Of a stretch of DNA of 64,000 nt, positions 22,237 to 34,300 are shown piece by piece. Position numbers and translations under genes: made by a program. Position 1 is the stretch's first letter. Every line of letters starts with the position of its first letter. Source of the stretch: Tetraselmis striata (taxonomy: Eukaryota > Chlorophyta > Chlorodendrophyceae > Chlorodendrales > Chlorodendraceae); contig VCJN01001150.1 in NCBI GenBank assembly GCA_006384855.1, positions 186,001-250,000 of the forward strand, read 5' to 3'. The notes beneath the pieces are model-generated. The model worked only from the letters and a program-made list of their open reading frames with translations. It searched no databases and had not been told where the DNA came from.

Positions 22237-22241
22237 TTACA
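22237..22241 (-). terminator. Possible TGTAA polyadenylation signal of the giant matrix gene
   Basis: TGTAA on the minus strand, about 155 bp past the stop codon at 22397. TGTAA is the usual polyadenylation word in chlorophyte algae. It is a short word, so the support is positional. Confidence 0.35.
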
Positions 22242-22396
22242 CGAATTGTGAAGAAAAATTTAATCATATTATCACCAGTGCCTAGTCATCAGTGGTGAGG
22301 CAACACAGTCATCGAAACCCCGCAGAGGGGTGATTTCTATGCCTGTGCTGGTGTCCAGTCTCGCCCCTCAAGCGGGGCAAGGGTGCTATCATGTGT

Positions 22397-25300
22397 CTAA
22401 GGGTTGAATGAAAAGCTTCCACTCCTATCAAGGGACCTAGTATTACTTCTCGCACTGTTAAGGCCGCCAACATTGATGTCAATGGTGTTGCCGACAGCGT
22501 TGCCTGCGCCTCGCACCACGTTGGCGATAATGGCGTCAACCTTGGCGATCGCGTCCTGCACCGACAGTGCGGCTCTAATGTTTCCAGTGGGCCTGCCATT
22601 GAAAACGCCCACATCGATGGTGTTGTCCACAATGTTGTTGTCGCCCTCGATCACGTTGCTGACAATGCCTGAAATTGTGGTCTGCACTCTGTTCAGGATG
22701 GCACGATTTCCAGCGGACAGCGCCACCATATTGTTCACGATGTTGCCTCTCCCTAGGATGTCGGTCACCACGATGCCGGTCACGTTGGCAACCCACTCCT
22801 GCTTGCGCAGCGGTGACATGTCCCAGTCGTTGCCCAGCGCAATGTCAACTACGCTGTTCACCGAGTTGCCATCGCCGTTGATGATCGTGGCGATGATGGT
22901 GGAGATATTGGCCTTAAAGTCCGCGATGTCGGCGTTGTTGCCGGCTGCCAGGCTGGCCAGCGACTTGACGATGTTGCGGTCTCCCTCCAGCTGGGTGACA
23001 ATGATGCTCTCGTAGAAGCCCTTCATGTCGGTGATGGTGGCGTTGTTACCGATGGCCATCTGGATCAGTGACTGCACCGAATTGGAGTCGCCCACAATGT
23101 CAGTAGCTATGACAGCGGTGAGGTTGGCGGCGATGTCCTCGTAGCTGCCACCGTTGAATAGGGCGGCCTGGATGACGCTGGACACCATGTTGCGGTTGCC
23201 CTTAATGTTGTTGACAATGAGCCCCGTCATCTGCGCCGTCAGGTCTGTCACATTGGCGTTGTTAGCCAGTGCCACCTGGATCAGGTTGCGCATGTAGTTT
23301 TCGTTGCCGTTGACCACGTTGGAGATGGCCAGGAGCATGGAGCTGCGCAGGCGGGTTACGGTGTTGATGCTGCCCGCTGAGGCGTTGGTGGAGGTGGCGT
23401 AGTAGCCCACAATGGCGTTCTTCACGTCGTTTAGGTCGCAAGTTATCTCGTTGGCAATGATGGCCTGAATGTCCACGTTGAAGTCTGTCAGCGATAAGCC
23501 ACCGCTGGGCCCTGTACTGCCACCCTGCCCAAAGATGGGGACGCGCAGCCGGCTGCTAGGGTCCAGTCCCACACGCGGCAGTCTGCTGGGGCCGCCGCAG
23601 CCAGCAGGCGTGGATGTGGTGCCTGGCGTGCCACTGCCTTCCTCCCCCTCCTCTGGCGCGTCAGTGATCTGTGGTGCAAAGAAGAGGTCGCTGGCTGACA
23701 GCACTATCGTCACCCGCAGCGGCACATTGGCGGCTCTGGTCAGATCGGCATCTGCAGCACCATTCAGCCACGCCTCGCAGGCTGTCTGTTCGTCGGGCGA
23801 TGTGCCGTCTGGGTAGTCAACCAGCACCAGGAAGCTGCCCTGGCCCTGCTGGGATACAGTCACCGCACCAGACGGCACGTTGCACTCACTGGCCACCACT
23901 CTCTTGATGGCACTCGGCGATGCGTACTGCAGCAGGTGGCGCCGGCGTTTGCTGCCTTGCGACACGCAGGCGCAGGTCTCGGCGCCGGAAGCGCTTGCAC
24001 AAACGGTCTGCGCAGCACTCTTGCAAGTATCACTTCCTTCTTCCTGGCCGGCCACGTCTGGACAGACGCAGCAGTCCCCGTCCGTGCATGTATCTTTAAG
24101 GTCGCCATTGCTTGTGACTGCGGTGCAGCCAGTTCCTTGTTCGTCGCACCTGCCAGCAGGCAAGCAAACGCCGTCCTGGTTCTCTAGGCCTGATGGCTTG
24201 TTACTCTTGGTCCGGCAGGTGCCCAGGGCATTCACAGGGGTGAAAGCCGCTGTGGGCACTGGTGTAGGTGCAGGAGTGGGCACCAGCGTGGGCGCAGGAG
24301 TAGGTACAGGGGTGGGCCCGCCGAGAGTGGGCGCTGGTGTGGGCGCAGGAGTGGGAACCGGTGTAGGCGCAGGGGTAGGCCCTGTAGCTGGAGTAGGGGC
24401 AGGAGTAGGAGCCAGAGTGGGCGCAAGGGTACCGGACGGGTCTGGGCAGGTGCCCGGTGACACCGAGATTGTCCATGCGCACTCAACTCCAGCACCATTT
24501 CCAGTGCACGATTGGCGCTGCGCTGTCGTAGCAGTGCAGCTTGCATCGCCAGTGGCAAACTGCCTTGTGTCGGTGCCTGAGCATGTGCTTCCATCCTTGA
24601 CAAACATCTCAACTTGCGCGCCCCCACCTTGAGTCACAGGCACTCGCTGACACGCCGCGTTGCCAGTGCCTTCGTCCCAATTCTCATCAAGGCCCCCATT
24701 GGGACTGCTGCAGACGTGACTGATTCCTTCATCAAAATCAATTCCCCGAGCAGTCCAAAACATGCAGACTTCCACGGTACCGTCACCTAAGCATTCTGAT
24801 GTCCAGTCCAAAACGCAGCCTTGTGACTCGCACGAATTCAACGGAGTCTGAAACGTGGCGCAATCTCTGGGCGCCGGTGTGGGCGCGGGAGTGGGCGCCA
24901 GTGTGGGGGCAGGAGAGGGCGCGGGGGTGGGCGCCGGTGTGGGGGTGGGGGTGGGCGCGGGAGTGGGCGCCGGTGTAGGGGCGGGAGTGGGCGCGGGAGT
25001 GGGCGCCGGTGTGGGGGCAGGGGTGGGCGCCGGTGTGGGAGCGGGAGTGGGCGCCGGTGTTGGGGCGGGGGTGGGCGCGGGAGTGGGCGCGGGTGTGGGA
25101 GCGGGTGTGGGCGCCGGTGTGGGAGCGGGAGTGGGCGCCGGTGTAGGGGCGGGAGTAGGCGCGGGAGTGGGCGCCGGTGTGGGGGCGGGGGTGGGCGCGG
25201 GAGTGGGCGCCAGTGTGGGGGCAGGGGTGGGCGCCGGTGTGGGCGCGGGAGTGGGCGCCGGTGTAGGGGCGGGAGTGGGCGCGGGAGTGGGCGCCAGTGA

Positions 25301-28300
25301 GGGGGCAGGGGTGGGCGCGGGAGTGGGCGCCGGTGTGGGGGCAGGGGTGGGCGCCGGTGTGGGAGCGGGTGTGGGCGCCGGTGTGGGGGCAGGGGTGGGC
25401 GCGGGTGTGGGGGCAGGGGTGGGCGCCGGTGTGGGGGCAGGGGTGGGCGCCGGTGTGGGGGCGGGAGTGGGCGTGGGGGTGGGCGCCGGTGTGGGGGCAG
25501 GGGTGGGCGCGGGAGTGGGCGCCGGTGTGGGGGCGGGGGTGGGAGCGGAAGTGGGTGCCGGTGTGGGGGCGGGAGTGGGCGTGGGGGTGGGCGCCGGTGT
25601 GGGGGCGGGGGTGGGCGCGGGAGTGGGCGCCGGTGTAGGGGCGGGAGTGGGCGCGGGAGTGGGCGCCGGTGTAGGGGCGGGGGTGGGCGCGGGAGTGGGC
25701 GCCGGTGTGGGGGCAGGGGTGGGCGCGGGTGTGGGGGCGGGAGTGGGCGCCGGTGTTGGGGCGGGGGTGGGCGCGGGAGTGGGTGCTGTTGTGGGGGCGG
25801 GAGTAGGCGCGGGAGTGGGCGCCGGTGTGGGGGCGGGGGTGGGCGCGGGAGTGGGCGCCGGTGTAGGGGCGGGTGTGGGCGCGGGAGTGGGCGCCGGTGT
25901 GGGGGCAGGGGTGGGCGCCGGTGTGGGAGCGGGTGTGGGCGCGGGTGTGGGGGCAGGGGTGGAAGCGGGAGTGGGCGCCGGTGTGGGGGCAGGGGTGGGC
26001 GCCGGTGTGGGAGCGGGTGTGGGCGCCGGTGTGGGGGCAGGGGTGGGCGCGGGTGTGGGGGCCGGGGTGGGCGCGGGTGTGGGGTTAGGGGTGGGCGCAG
26101 GTGTGGCGGCGGGGGTGGGCGCGGGAGTGGGTACCGGTGTGGGGGCGGGGGTGGGAGCGGAAGTGGGTGCCGGTGTGGGCGCGGGAGTGGGCGCGGGGGT
26201 GGGCGCCGATGTGGGGGCGGGGGTGGGCGCGGGAGTGGGCGCCGGTGTGGGGGCAGGGGTGGGCGCGGGTGTGGGCGCGGGAGTGGGTACCGGTGTGGGG
26301 GCGGGGGTGGGCGCGGGAGTGGGCGCCGGTGTGGGGGCGGGAGTGGGCGCGGGGGTGGGCGCCGGTGTGGGGGCGGGGGTGGGCGCGGGAGTGGGCGCCG
26401 GTGTAGGGGCGGGGGTGGGCGCGGGAGTGGGCGCCGGTGTGGGGGCAGGGGTGGGCGCGGGTGTGGGGGCCGGTGTGGGCGCGGGAGTGGGTACCGGTGT
26501 GGGGGCGGGGGTGGGAGCGGGGGTGGGTGCCGGTGTGGGGGCGGGAGTGGGCACGGGGGTGGGCGCCGGTGTGGGGGCGGGGGTGGGCGCGGGAGTGGGC
26601 GCCGGTGTGGGGGCAGGGGTGGGCGCGGGCGTGGGGGCCGGTGTGGGCGCGGGAGTGGGTGCCGGTGTGGGGGCGGGGGTGGGAGCGGAAGTGGGTGCCG
26701 GTGTGGGGGCAGGAGTGGGCGCGGGGGTGGGCGCCGGTGTGGGGGCGGGGGTGGGCGCGGGAGTGGGCGCCGGTGTAGGGGCGGGAGTGGGCGCGGGAGT
26801 GGGCGCCGGTGTGGGGGGCGGTGTGGGGGCAGGGGTGGGCGCCGGTGTGGGAGCGGGTGTGGGCGCGGGTGTGGGGGCAGGGGTGGGCGCGGGTGTGGGG
26901 GCAGGGGTGGGAGCGGGTGTGGGGGCAGGGGTGGGCGCGGGTGTGGGGGCAGGGGTGGGCGCAGGTGTGGGGGCGGGGGTGGGCGCGGGAGTGGGTGCTG
27001 GTGTGGGGGCGGGTGTGGGGGCAGGAGTGGGCGCGGGGGTGGGCGCCGGTGTGGGGGCAGGAGTGGGCGCGGGGGTGGGCGCCGGTGTGGGGGCGGGGGT
27101 GGGCGCGGGAGTGGGCGCTGGTGTGGGCGTGGGAGTAGGCGCGGGAGTGGGCGCCGGAGTGGGGGCGGTTGTGGGCGCGGGTGTGGGGGCAGGGGTGGGA
27201 GCGGGAGTGGGTGCCAGTGTGGGGGCGGGAGTGGGCGCGGGGGTGGGCGCCGGTGTGGGGGCGGGGGTGGGCGCGGGTGTGGGAGCGGGTGTGGGGGCAG
27301 GGGTGGGCGCGGGAGTGGGCGCCGGTGTGGGGGCAGGAGTGGGCGCGGGGGTGGGTACCGGTGTGGGGGCAGGGGTGGGAGCGGGAGTGGGTGCCAGTGT
27401 GGGGGCGGGAGTGGGCGCGGGGGTGGGCGCCGGTGTGGGGGCGGGGGTGGGCGCGGGTGTGGGAGCGGGTGTGGGGGCAGGGGTGGGCGCGGGAGTGGGC
27501 GCCGGTGTGGGGGCAGGAGTGGGCGCGGGGGTGGGTACCGGTGTGGGGGCAGGGGTGGGCGCGGGGGTGGGCGCCGGTGTGGGGGCGGGAGTGGGCGCGG
27601 GGGTGGGCGCCGGTGTGGGGGCGGGGGTGGGCGCGGGTGTGGGAGCGGGTGTGGGGGCAGGGGTGGGCGCGGGAGTGGGTGCCGGTGTGGGGGCAGGAGT
27701 GGGCGCGGGAGTGGGTACCGGTGTGGGGGCAGGGGTGGGCGCGGGGGTGGGCGCCGGTGTGGGGGCAGGAGTGGGCGCGGGGGTGGGCGCCGGTGTGGGG
27801 GCGGGGGTGGGCGCGGGAGTGGGCGCGGGAGTGGGCGCGGGAGTGGGAGCAGGGGTGGGAGCGGGAGTGGGTGCCAGTGTGGGGGCGGGAGTGGGTGCCG
27901 GTGTGGGGGCGGGGGTGGGCGCGGGGGTGGGCGCCGGTGTGGGGGCGGGGGTGGGCGCCGGTGTGGGCGCCGGAGTGGGGGCGGTTGTGGGCGCGGGTGT
28001 GGGGGCAGGGGTGGGAGCGGGAGTGGGTGCCAGTGTGGGCGCGGGGGTGGGCGCCGGTGTGGGGGCGGGGGTGGGCGCCGGTGTGGGAGCGGGTGTGGGG
28101 GCAGGGGTGGGCGCGGGGGTGGGCGCGGGAGTGGGCGCCGGTGTGGGGGCAGGAGTGGGCGCGGGGGTGGGCGCCGGTGTGGGGGCAGGGGTGGGCGCGG
28201 GGGTGGGCGCCGGTGTGGGGGCGGGGGTGGGCGCGGGAGTGGGCGCCGGTGTGGGGGCAGGGGTGGGCGCGGGGGTGGGCGCGGGAGTGGGCGCGGGAGT

Positions 28301-31300
28301 GGGAGCAGGGGTGGGAGCGGGAGTGGGTGCCAGTGTGGGGGCGGGAGTGGGTGCCGGTGTGGGGGCGGGGGTGGGCGCGGGAGTGGGCGCCGGTGTGGGG
28401 GCGGGAGTGGGCGCGGGGGTGGGCGCCGGTGTGGGGGCGGGGGTGGGCGCGGGAGTGGGCGCCGGTGTAGGGGCGGGGGTGGGCGCGGGAGTGGGCGCCG
28501 GTGTGGGGGCAGGGGTGGGCGCGGGTGTGGGGGCCGGTGTGGGCGCGGGAGTGGGTACCGGTGTGGGGGCGGGGGTGGGAGCGGAAGTGGGTGCCGGTGT
28601 GGGGGCGGGAGTGGGCGCAGGGGCGCCGGTGTGGGGGCGGGGGTGGGCGCGGGAGTGGGCGCCGGTGTGGGGGCAGGGGTGGGCGCGGGCGTGGGGGCCG
28701 GTGTGGGCGCGGGAGTGGGTGCCGGTGTGGGGGCGGGGGTGGGAGCGGAAGTGGGTGCCGGTGTGGGGGCAGGAGTGGGCGCGGGGGTGGGCGCCGGTGT
28801 GGGGGCGGGGGTGGGCGCGGGAGTGGGCGCCGGTGTAGGGGCGGGAGTGGGCGCGGGAGTGGGCGCCGGTGTGGGGGGCGGTGTGGGGGCAGGGGTGGGC
28901 GCCGGTGTGGGAGCGGGTGTGGGCGCGGGTGTGGGGGCAGGGGTGGGCGCGGGTGTGGGGGCAGGGGTGGGAGCGGGTGTGGGGGCAGGGGTGGGCGCGG
29001 GTGTGGGGGCAGGGGTGGGCGCAGGTGTGGGGGCGGGGGTGGGCGCGGGAGTGGGTGCTGGTGTGGGGGCGGGTGTGGGGGCAGGAGTGGGCGCGGGGGT
29101 GGGCGCCGGTGTGGGGGCAGGAGTGGGCGCGGGGGTGGGCGCCGGTGTGGGGGCGGGGGTGGGCGCGGGAGTGGGCGCTGGTGTGGGCGTGGGAGTAGGC
29201 GCGGGAGTGGGCGCCGGAGTGGGGGCGGTTGTGGGCGCGGGTGTGGGGGCAGGGGTGGGAGCGGGAGTGGGTGCCAGTGTGGGGGCGGGAGTGGGCGCGG
29301 GGGTGGGCGCCGGTGTGGGGGCGGGGGTGGGCGCGGGTGTGGGAGCGGGTGTGGGGGCAGGGGTGGGCGCGGGAGTGGGCGCCGGTGTGGGGGCAGGAGT
29401 GGGCGCGGGGGTGGGCGCCGGTGTGGGGGCAGGGGTGGGCGCGGGGGTGGGCGCCGGTGTGGGGGCAGGAGTGGGCGCGGGGGTGGGCGCCGGTGTGGGG
29501 GCGGGGGTGGGCGCGGGAGTGGGCGCGGGAGTGGGCGCGGGAGTGGGAGCAGGGGTGGGAGCGGGAGTGGGTGCCAGTGTGGGGGCGGGAGTGGGTGCCG
29601 GTGTGGGGGCGGGGGTGGGCGCGGGGGTGGGCGCCGGTGTGGGGGCGGGGGTGGGCGCCGGTGTGGGCGCCGGAGTGGGGGCGGTTGTGGGCGCGGGTGT
29701 GGGGGCAGGGGTGGGAGCGGGAGTGGGTGCCAGTGTGGGCGCGGGGGTGGGCGCCGGTGTGGGGGCGGGGGTGGGCGCCGGTGTGGGAGCGGGTGTGGGC
29801 GCGGGTGTGGGGGCAGGGGTGGGCGCGGGTGTGGGGGCAGGGGTGGGCGCAGGTGTGGGGGCGGGGGTGGGCGCGGGAGTGGGTGCTGGTGTGGGGGCGG
29901 GTGTGGGGGCAGGAGTGGGCGCGGGGGTGGGCGCCGGTGTGGGGGCAGGAGTGGGCGCGGGGGTGGGCGCCGGTGTGGGGGCGGGGGTGGGCGCGGGGGT
30001 GGGCGCCGGTGTGGGGGCGGGAGTGGGCGCGGGGGTGGGCGCCGGTGTGGGGGCGGGGGTGGGCGCGGGTGTGGGAGCGGGTGTGGGGGCAGGGGTGGGC
30101 GCGGGAGTGGGCGCCGGTGTGGGGGCAGGAGTGGGCGCGGGGGTGGGCGCCGGTGTGGGGGCAGGGGTGGGCGCGGGGGTGGGCGCCGGTGTGGGGGCGG
30201 GAGTGGGCGCGGGGGTGGGCGCCGGTGTGGGGGCGGGGGTGGGCGCGGGTGTGGGAGCGGGTGTGGGGGCAGGGGTGGGCGCGGGAGTGGGCGCCGGTGT
30301 GGGGGCGGGAGTGGGCGCGGGGGTGGGCGCCGGTGTGGGGGCAGGGGTGGGCGCGGGGGTGGGCGCCGGTGTGGGGGCAGGGGTGGGCGCGGGGGTGGGC
30401 GCCGGTGTGGGGGCAGGAGTGGGCGCGGGGGTGGGCGCCGGTGTGGGGGCGGGGGTGGGCGCGGGAGTGGGCGCGGGAGTGGGCGCGGGAGTGGGAGCAG
30501 GGGTGGGAGCGGGAGTGGGTGCCAGTGTGGGGGCGGGAGTGGGTGCCGGTGTGGGGGCGGGGGTGGGGGCGGGTGTGGGGGCAGGAGTGGGCGCGGGGGT
30601 GGGCGCCGGTGTGGGGGCAGGAGTGGGCGCGGGGGTGGGCGCCGGTGTGGGGGCGGGAGTGGGCGCGGGGGTGGGCGCCGGTGTGGGGGCGGGGGTGGGC
30701 GCGGGTGTGGGAGCGGGTGTGGGGGCAGGGGTGGGCGCGGGAGTGGGCGCCGGTGTGGGGGCAGGAGTGGGCGCGGGGGTGGGCGCCGGTGTGGGGGCAG
30801 GGGTGGGCGCGGGGGTGGGCGCGGGTGTGGGGGCAGGGGTGGGCGCAGGTGTGGGGCAGGGGTGGGCGCAGGTGTGGGGGCGGGGGTGGGCGCGGGAGTG
30901 GGTGCTGGTGTGGGGGCGGGTGTGGGGGCAGGAGTGGGCGCGGGGGTGGGCGCCGGTGTGGGGGCAGGAGTGGGCGCGGGGGTGGGCGCCGGTGTGGGGG
31001 CGGGAGTGGGCGCGGGGGTGGGCGCCGGTGTGGGGGCGGGGGTGGGCGCGGGTGTGGGAGCGGGTGTGGGGGCAGGGGTGGGCGCGGGAGTGGGCGCCGG
31101 TGTGGGGGCAGGAGTGGGCGCGGGGGTGGGCGCCGGTGTGGGGCAGGGGTGGGCGCGGGGGTGGGCGCCGGTGTGGGGGCAGGGGTGGGCGCGGGGGTGG
31201 GCGCCGGTGTGGGGGCAGGAGTGGGCGCGGGGGTGGGCGCCGGTGTGGGGGCGGGGGTGGGCGCGGGAGTGGGCGCGGGAGTGGGCGCGGGAGTGGGAGC

Positions 31301-34300
31301 AGGGGTGGGAGCGGGAGTGGGTGCCAGTGTGGGGGCGGGAGTGGGTGCCGGTGTGGGGGCGGGGGTGGGGGCGGGTGTGGGGCAGGAGTGGGCGCGGGGG
31401 TGGGCGCCGGTGTGGGGGCAGGAGTGGGCGCGGGGGTGGGCGCCGGTGTGGGGGCGGGAGTGGGCGCGGGGGTGGGCGCCGGTGTGGGGGCGGGGGTGGG
31501 CGCGGGTGTGGGAGCGGGTGTGGGGGCAGGGGTGGGCGCGGGAGTGGGCGCCGGTGTGGGGGCAGGAGTGGGCGCGGGGGTGGGCGCCGGTGTGGGGGCA
31601 GGGGTGGGCGCGGGGGTGGGCGCGGGTGTGGGGGCAGGGGTGGGCGCAGGTGTGGGGGCAGGGTGGGCGCAGGTGTGGGGGCGGGGGTGGGCGCGGGAGT
31701 GGGTGCTGGTGTGGGGGCGGGTGTGGGGGCAGGAGTGGGCGCGGGGGTGGGCGCCGGTGTGGGGGCAGGAGTGGGCGCGGGGGTGGGCGCCGGTGTGGGG
31801 GCGGGAGTGGGCGCGGGGGTGGGCGCCGGTGTGGGGGCGGGGGTGGGCGCGGGTGTGGGTGCGGGTGTGGGGGCAGGGGTGGGCGCGGGAGTGGGCGCCG
31901 GTGTGGGGGCAGGAGTGGGCGCGGGGGTGGGCGCCGGTGTGGGGGCAGGGGTGGGCGCGGGGGTGGGCGCCGGTGTGGGGGCAGGGGTGGGCGCGGGGGT
32001 GGGCGCCGGTGTGGGGGCAGGAGTGGGCGCGGGGGTGGGCGCCGGTGTGGGGGCGGGGGTGGGCGCGGGAGTGGGCGCGGGAGTGGGCGCGGGAGTGGGA
32101 GCAGGGGTGGGAGCGGGAGTGGGTGCCAGTGTGGGGGCGGGAGTGGGTGCCGGTGTGGGGGCGGGGGTGGGCGCGGGGGTGGGCGCCGGTGTGGGGGCGG
32201 GGGTGGGCGCCGGTGTGGGCGCCGGAGTGGGGGCGGTTGTGGGCGCGGGTGTGGGGGCAGGGGTGGGAGCGGGAGTGGGTGCCAGTGTGGGCGCGGGGGT
32301 GGGCGCCGGTGTGGGGGCGGGGGTGGGCGCCGGTGTGGGAGCGGGTGTGGGGGCAGGGGTGGGCGCGGGGGTGGGCGCGGGAGTGGGCGCCGGTGTGGGG
32401 GCAGGAGTGGGCGCGGGGGTGGGCGCCGGTGTGGGGGCAGGGGTGGGCGCGGGGGTGGGCGCCGGTGTGGGGGCGGGGTGGGCGCGGGAGTGGGCGCCGG
32501 TGTGGGGGCAGGGGTGGGCGCGGGGGTGGGCGCGGGAGTGGGCGCGGGAGTGGGAGCAGGGGTGGGAGCGGGAGTGGGTGCCAGTGTGGGGGCGGGAGTG
32601 GGTGCCGGTGTGGGGGCGGGGGTGGGCGCGGGGGTGGGCGCCGGTGTGGGGGCGGGGGTGGGCGCGGGTGTGGGCGCCGGTGTGGGCGCAGGGGTGGGCG
32701 CCGGTGTGGGGGCGGGTGTGGGGGCAGGGGTGGGCGCGGGAGTGGGCGCGGGTGTGGGGGCAGGGGTGGGCGCAGGTGTGGGGGCAGGGGTGGGCGAGGG
32801 AGTGGGCAGAGCGGGCAGAGTTTGTACAGGTGTAGGCGCCGGGGTATTATTAGGATTAGTTGGTGGTGTATTATTTGGTGTTGGTGCGGGAGTGGGCGCC
32901 GGTGTAGGTACTGAGGTAGGCGCAGGGGTGGGGGCGGGGGACCCAGACGGCCTGCACTCACAACAAGGCCCACGAGGACATTGGCCGATGGATGAACACT
33001 GGCTATTACTCACAAACACAACCCCCAGGGCGTCACAGGCATCACGACATTTTGACCCGCAATTTCCAGAGCAGAAGCCATCTCCATTAGCACAAATGCC
33101 AGAAAGCGTGGGCGCAGGTGTGGGTGCTGGGGTGGGCGCGGGAGTGGGTGCCGGTGTGGGGGCGGGGGTGGGGCAGGGGTGGGCGCGGGAGTGGGCGCCG
33201 GTGTGGGGGCAGGGGTGGGTGCGGGAGTGGGCGCGGGAGTGGGTGCCGGTGTGGGGGCGGGGGTGGGAGCGAGAGTGGGGGCAGGGGTGGGGGCGGGTGT
33301 GGGCGCGGGTGTGGGCGCGGGTGTGGGGGCAGGGGTGGGCGCGGGAGTGGGGGCAGGGGTGGGCGCGGGAGTGGGCGCAGGAGTGGGGGCAGGGGTGGGC
33401 GAAGGAGTGGGCGCCGGTGTGGGGGCAGGGGTGGGCGCGGGAGTGGGCGCAGGAGTGGGGGCAGGGGTGGGCGCGGGAGTGGGCGCGGGAGTGGGGGCAG
33501 GGGTGGGCGCGGGAGTGGGCGCGGGCGTGGGTGCAGGGGTGGGCGAGGGAGTGGGCGCGGGGGTGGGGGCGAGGGTGGGCGCGGGAGTGGGGGCAGGGGT
33601 GGGCGCGGGAGTGGGCGCGGGAGTGGGGGCAGGGGTGGGCGCGGGGGTTGGCGCTGGTGTGGGGGCAGGGGTGGGCGCGGGAGTGGGCGCGGGAGTGGGG
33701 GCAGGGGTGGGCGAAGGAGTGGGCGCCGGTGTGGGGACAGGGGTGGGCGCGGGAGTGGGCGCGGGAGTGGGGGCAGGGGTGGGCGAAGGAGTGGGCGCCG
33801 GTGTGGGGGCAGGGCTGGGCGCGGGCGTGGGGGCCGGTGTGGGCGCGGGAGTGGGTGCCGGTGTGGGGGCGGGGGTGGGAGCGGAAGTGGGTGCCGGTGT
33901 GGGGGCAGGAGTGGGCGCGGGGGTGGGCGCCGGTGTGGGGGCGGGGGTGGGCGCGGGAGTGGGCGCCGGTGTAGGGGCGGGAGTGGGCGCGGGAGTGGGC
34001 GCCGGTGTGGGGGCCGGTGTGGGGGCAGGGGTGGGCGCCGGTGTGGGAGCGGGTGTGGGCGCGGGTGTGGGGGCAGGGGTGGGCGCGGGTGTGGGGGCAG
34101 GTGTGGGAGCGGAAGTGGGGGCAGGGGTGGGAGCGGGTGTGGGGGCAGGGGTGGGCGCGGGTGTGGGGGCAGGGGTGGGCGCAGGTGTGGGGCGGGGGTG
34201 GGCGCGGGAGTGGGTGCTGGTGTGGGGGCGGGTGTGGGGGCAGGAGTGGGCGCGGGGTGGGCGCCGGTGTGGGGGCAGGAGTGGGCGCGGGGTGGGCGCC

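Noticed and set aside
22397..33019. A separate 3,540-aa gene starting at the Met at 33019
   Set aside because: That Met lies inside the 10-Cys module that also occurs upstream in the same gene. It is only the first ATG after a frame change in the array.
24855..33974. Several plus-strand ORFs of 1,300-1,600 codons (Gly-Val-Gly-Ala, Gly-Arg-Gly and Trp-Ala-Arg types)
   Set aside because: They are the antisense and shifted readings of the PTPA array. They have no signal peptide, no non-repeat domain and no plausible start, while the minus frame joins a signal peptide, Cys modules and a C-terminal domain.
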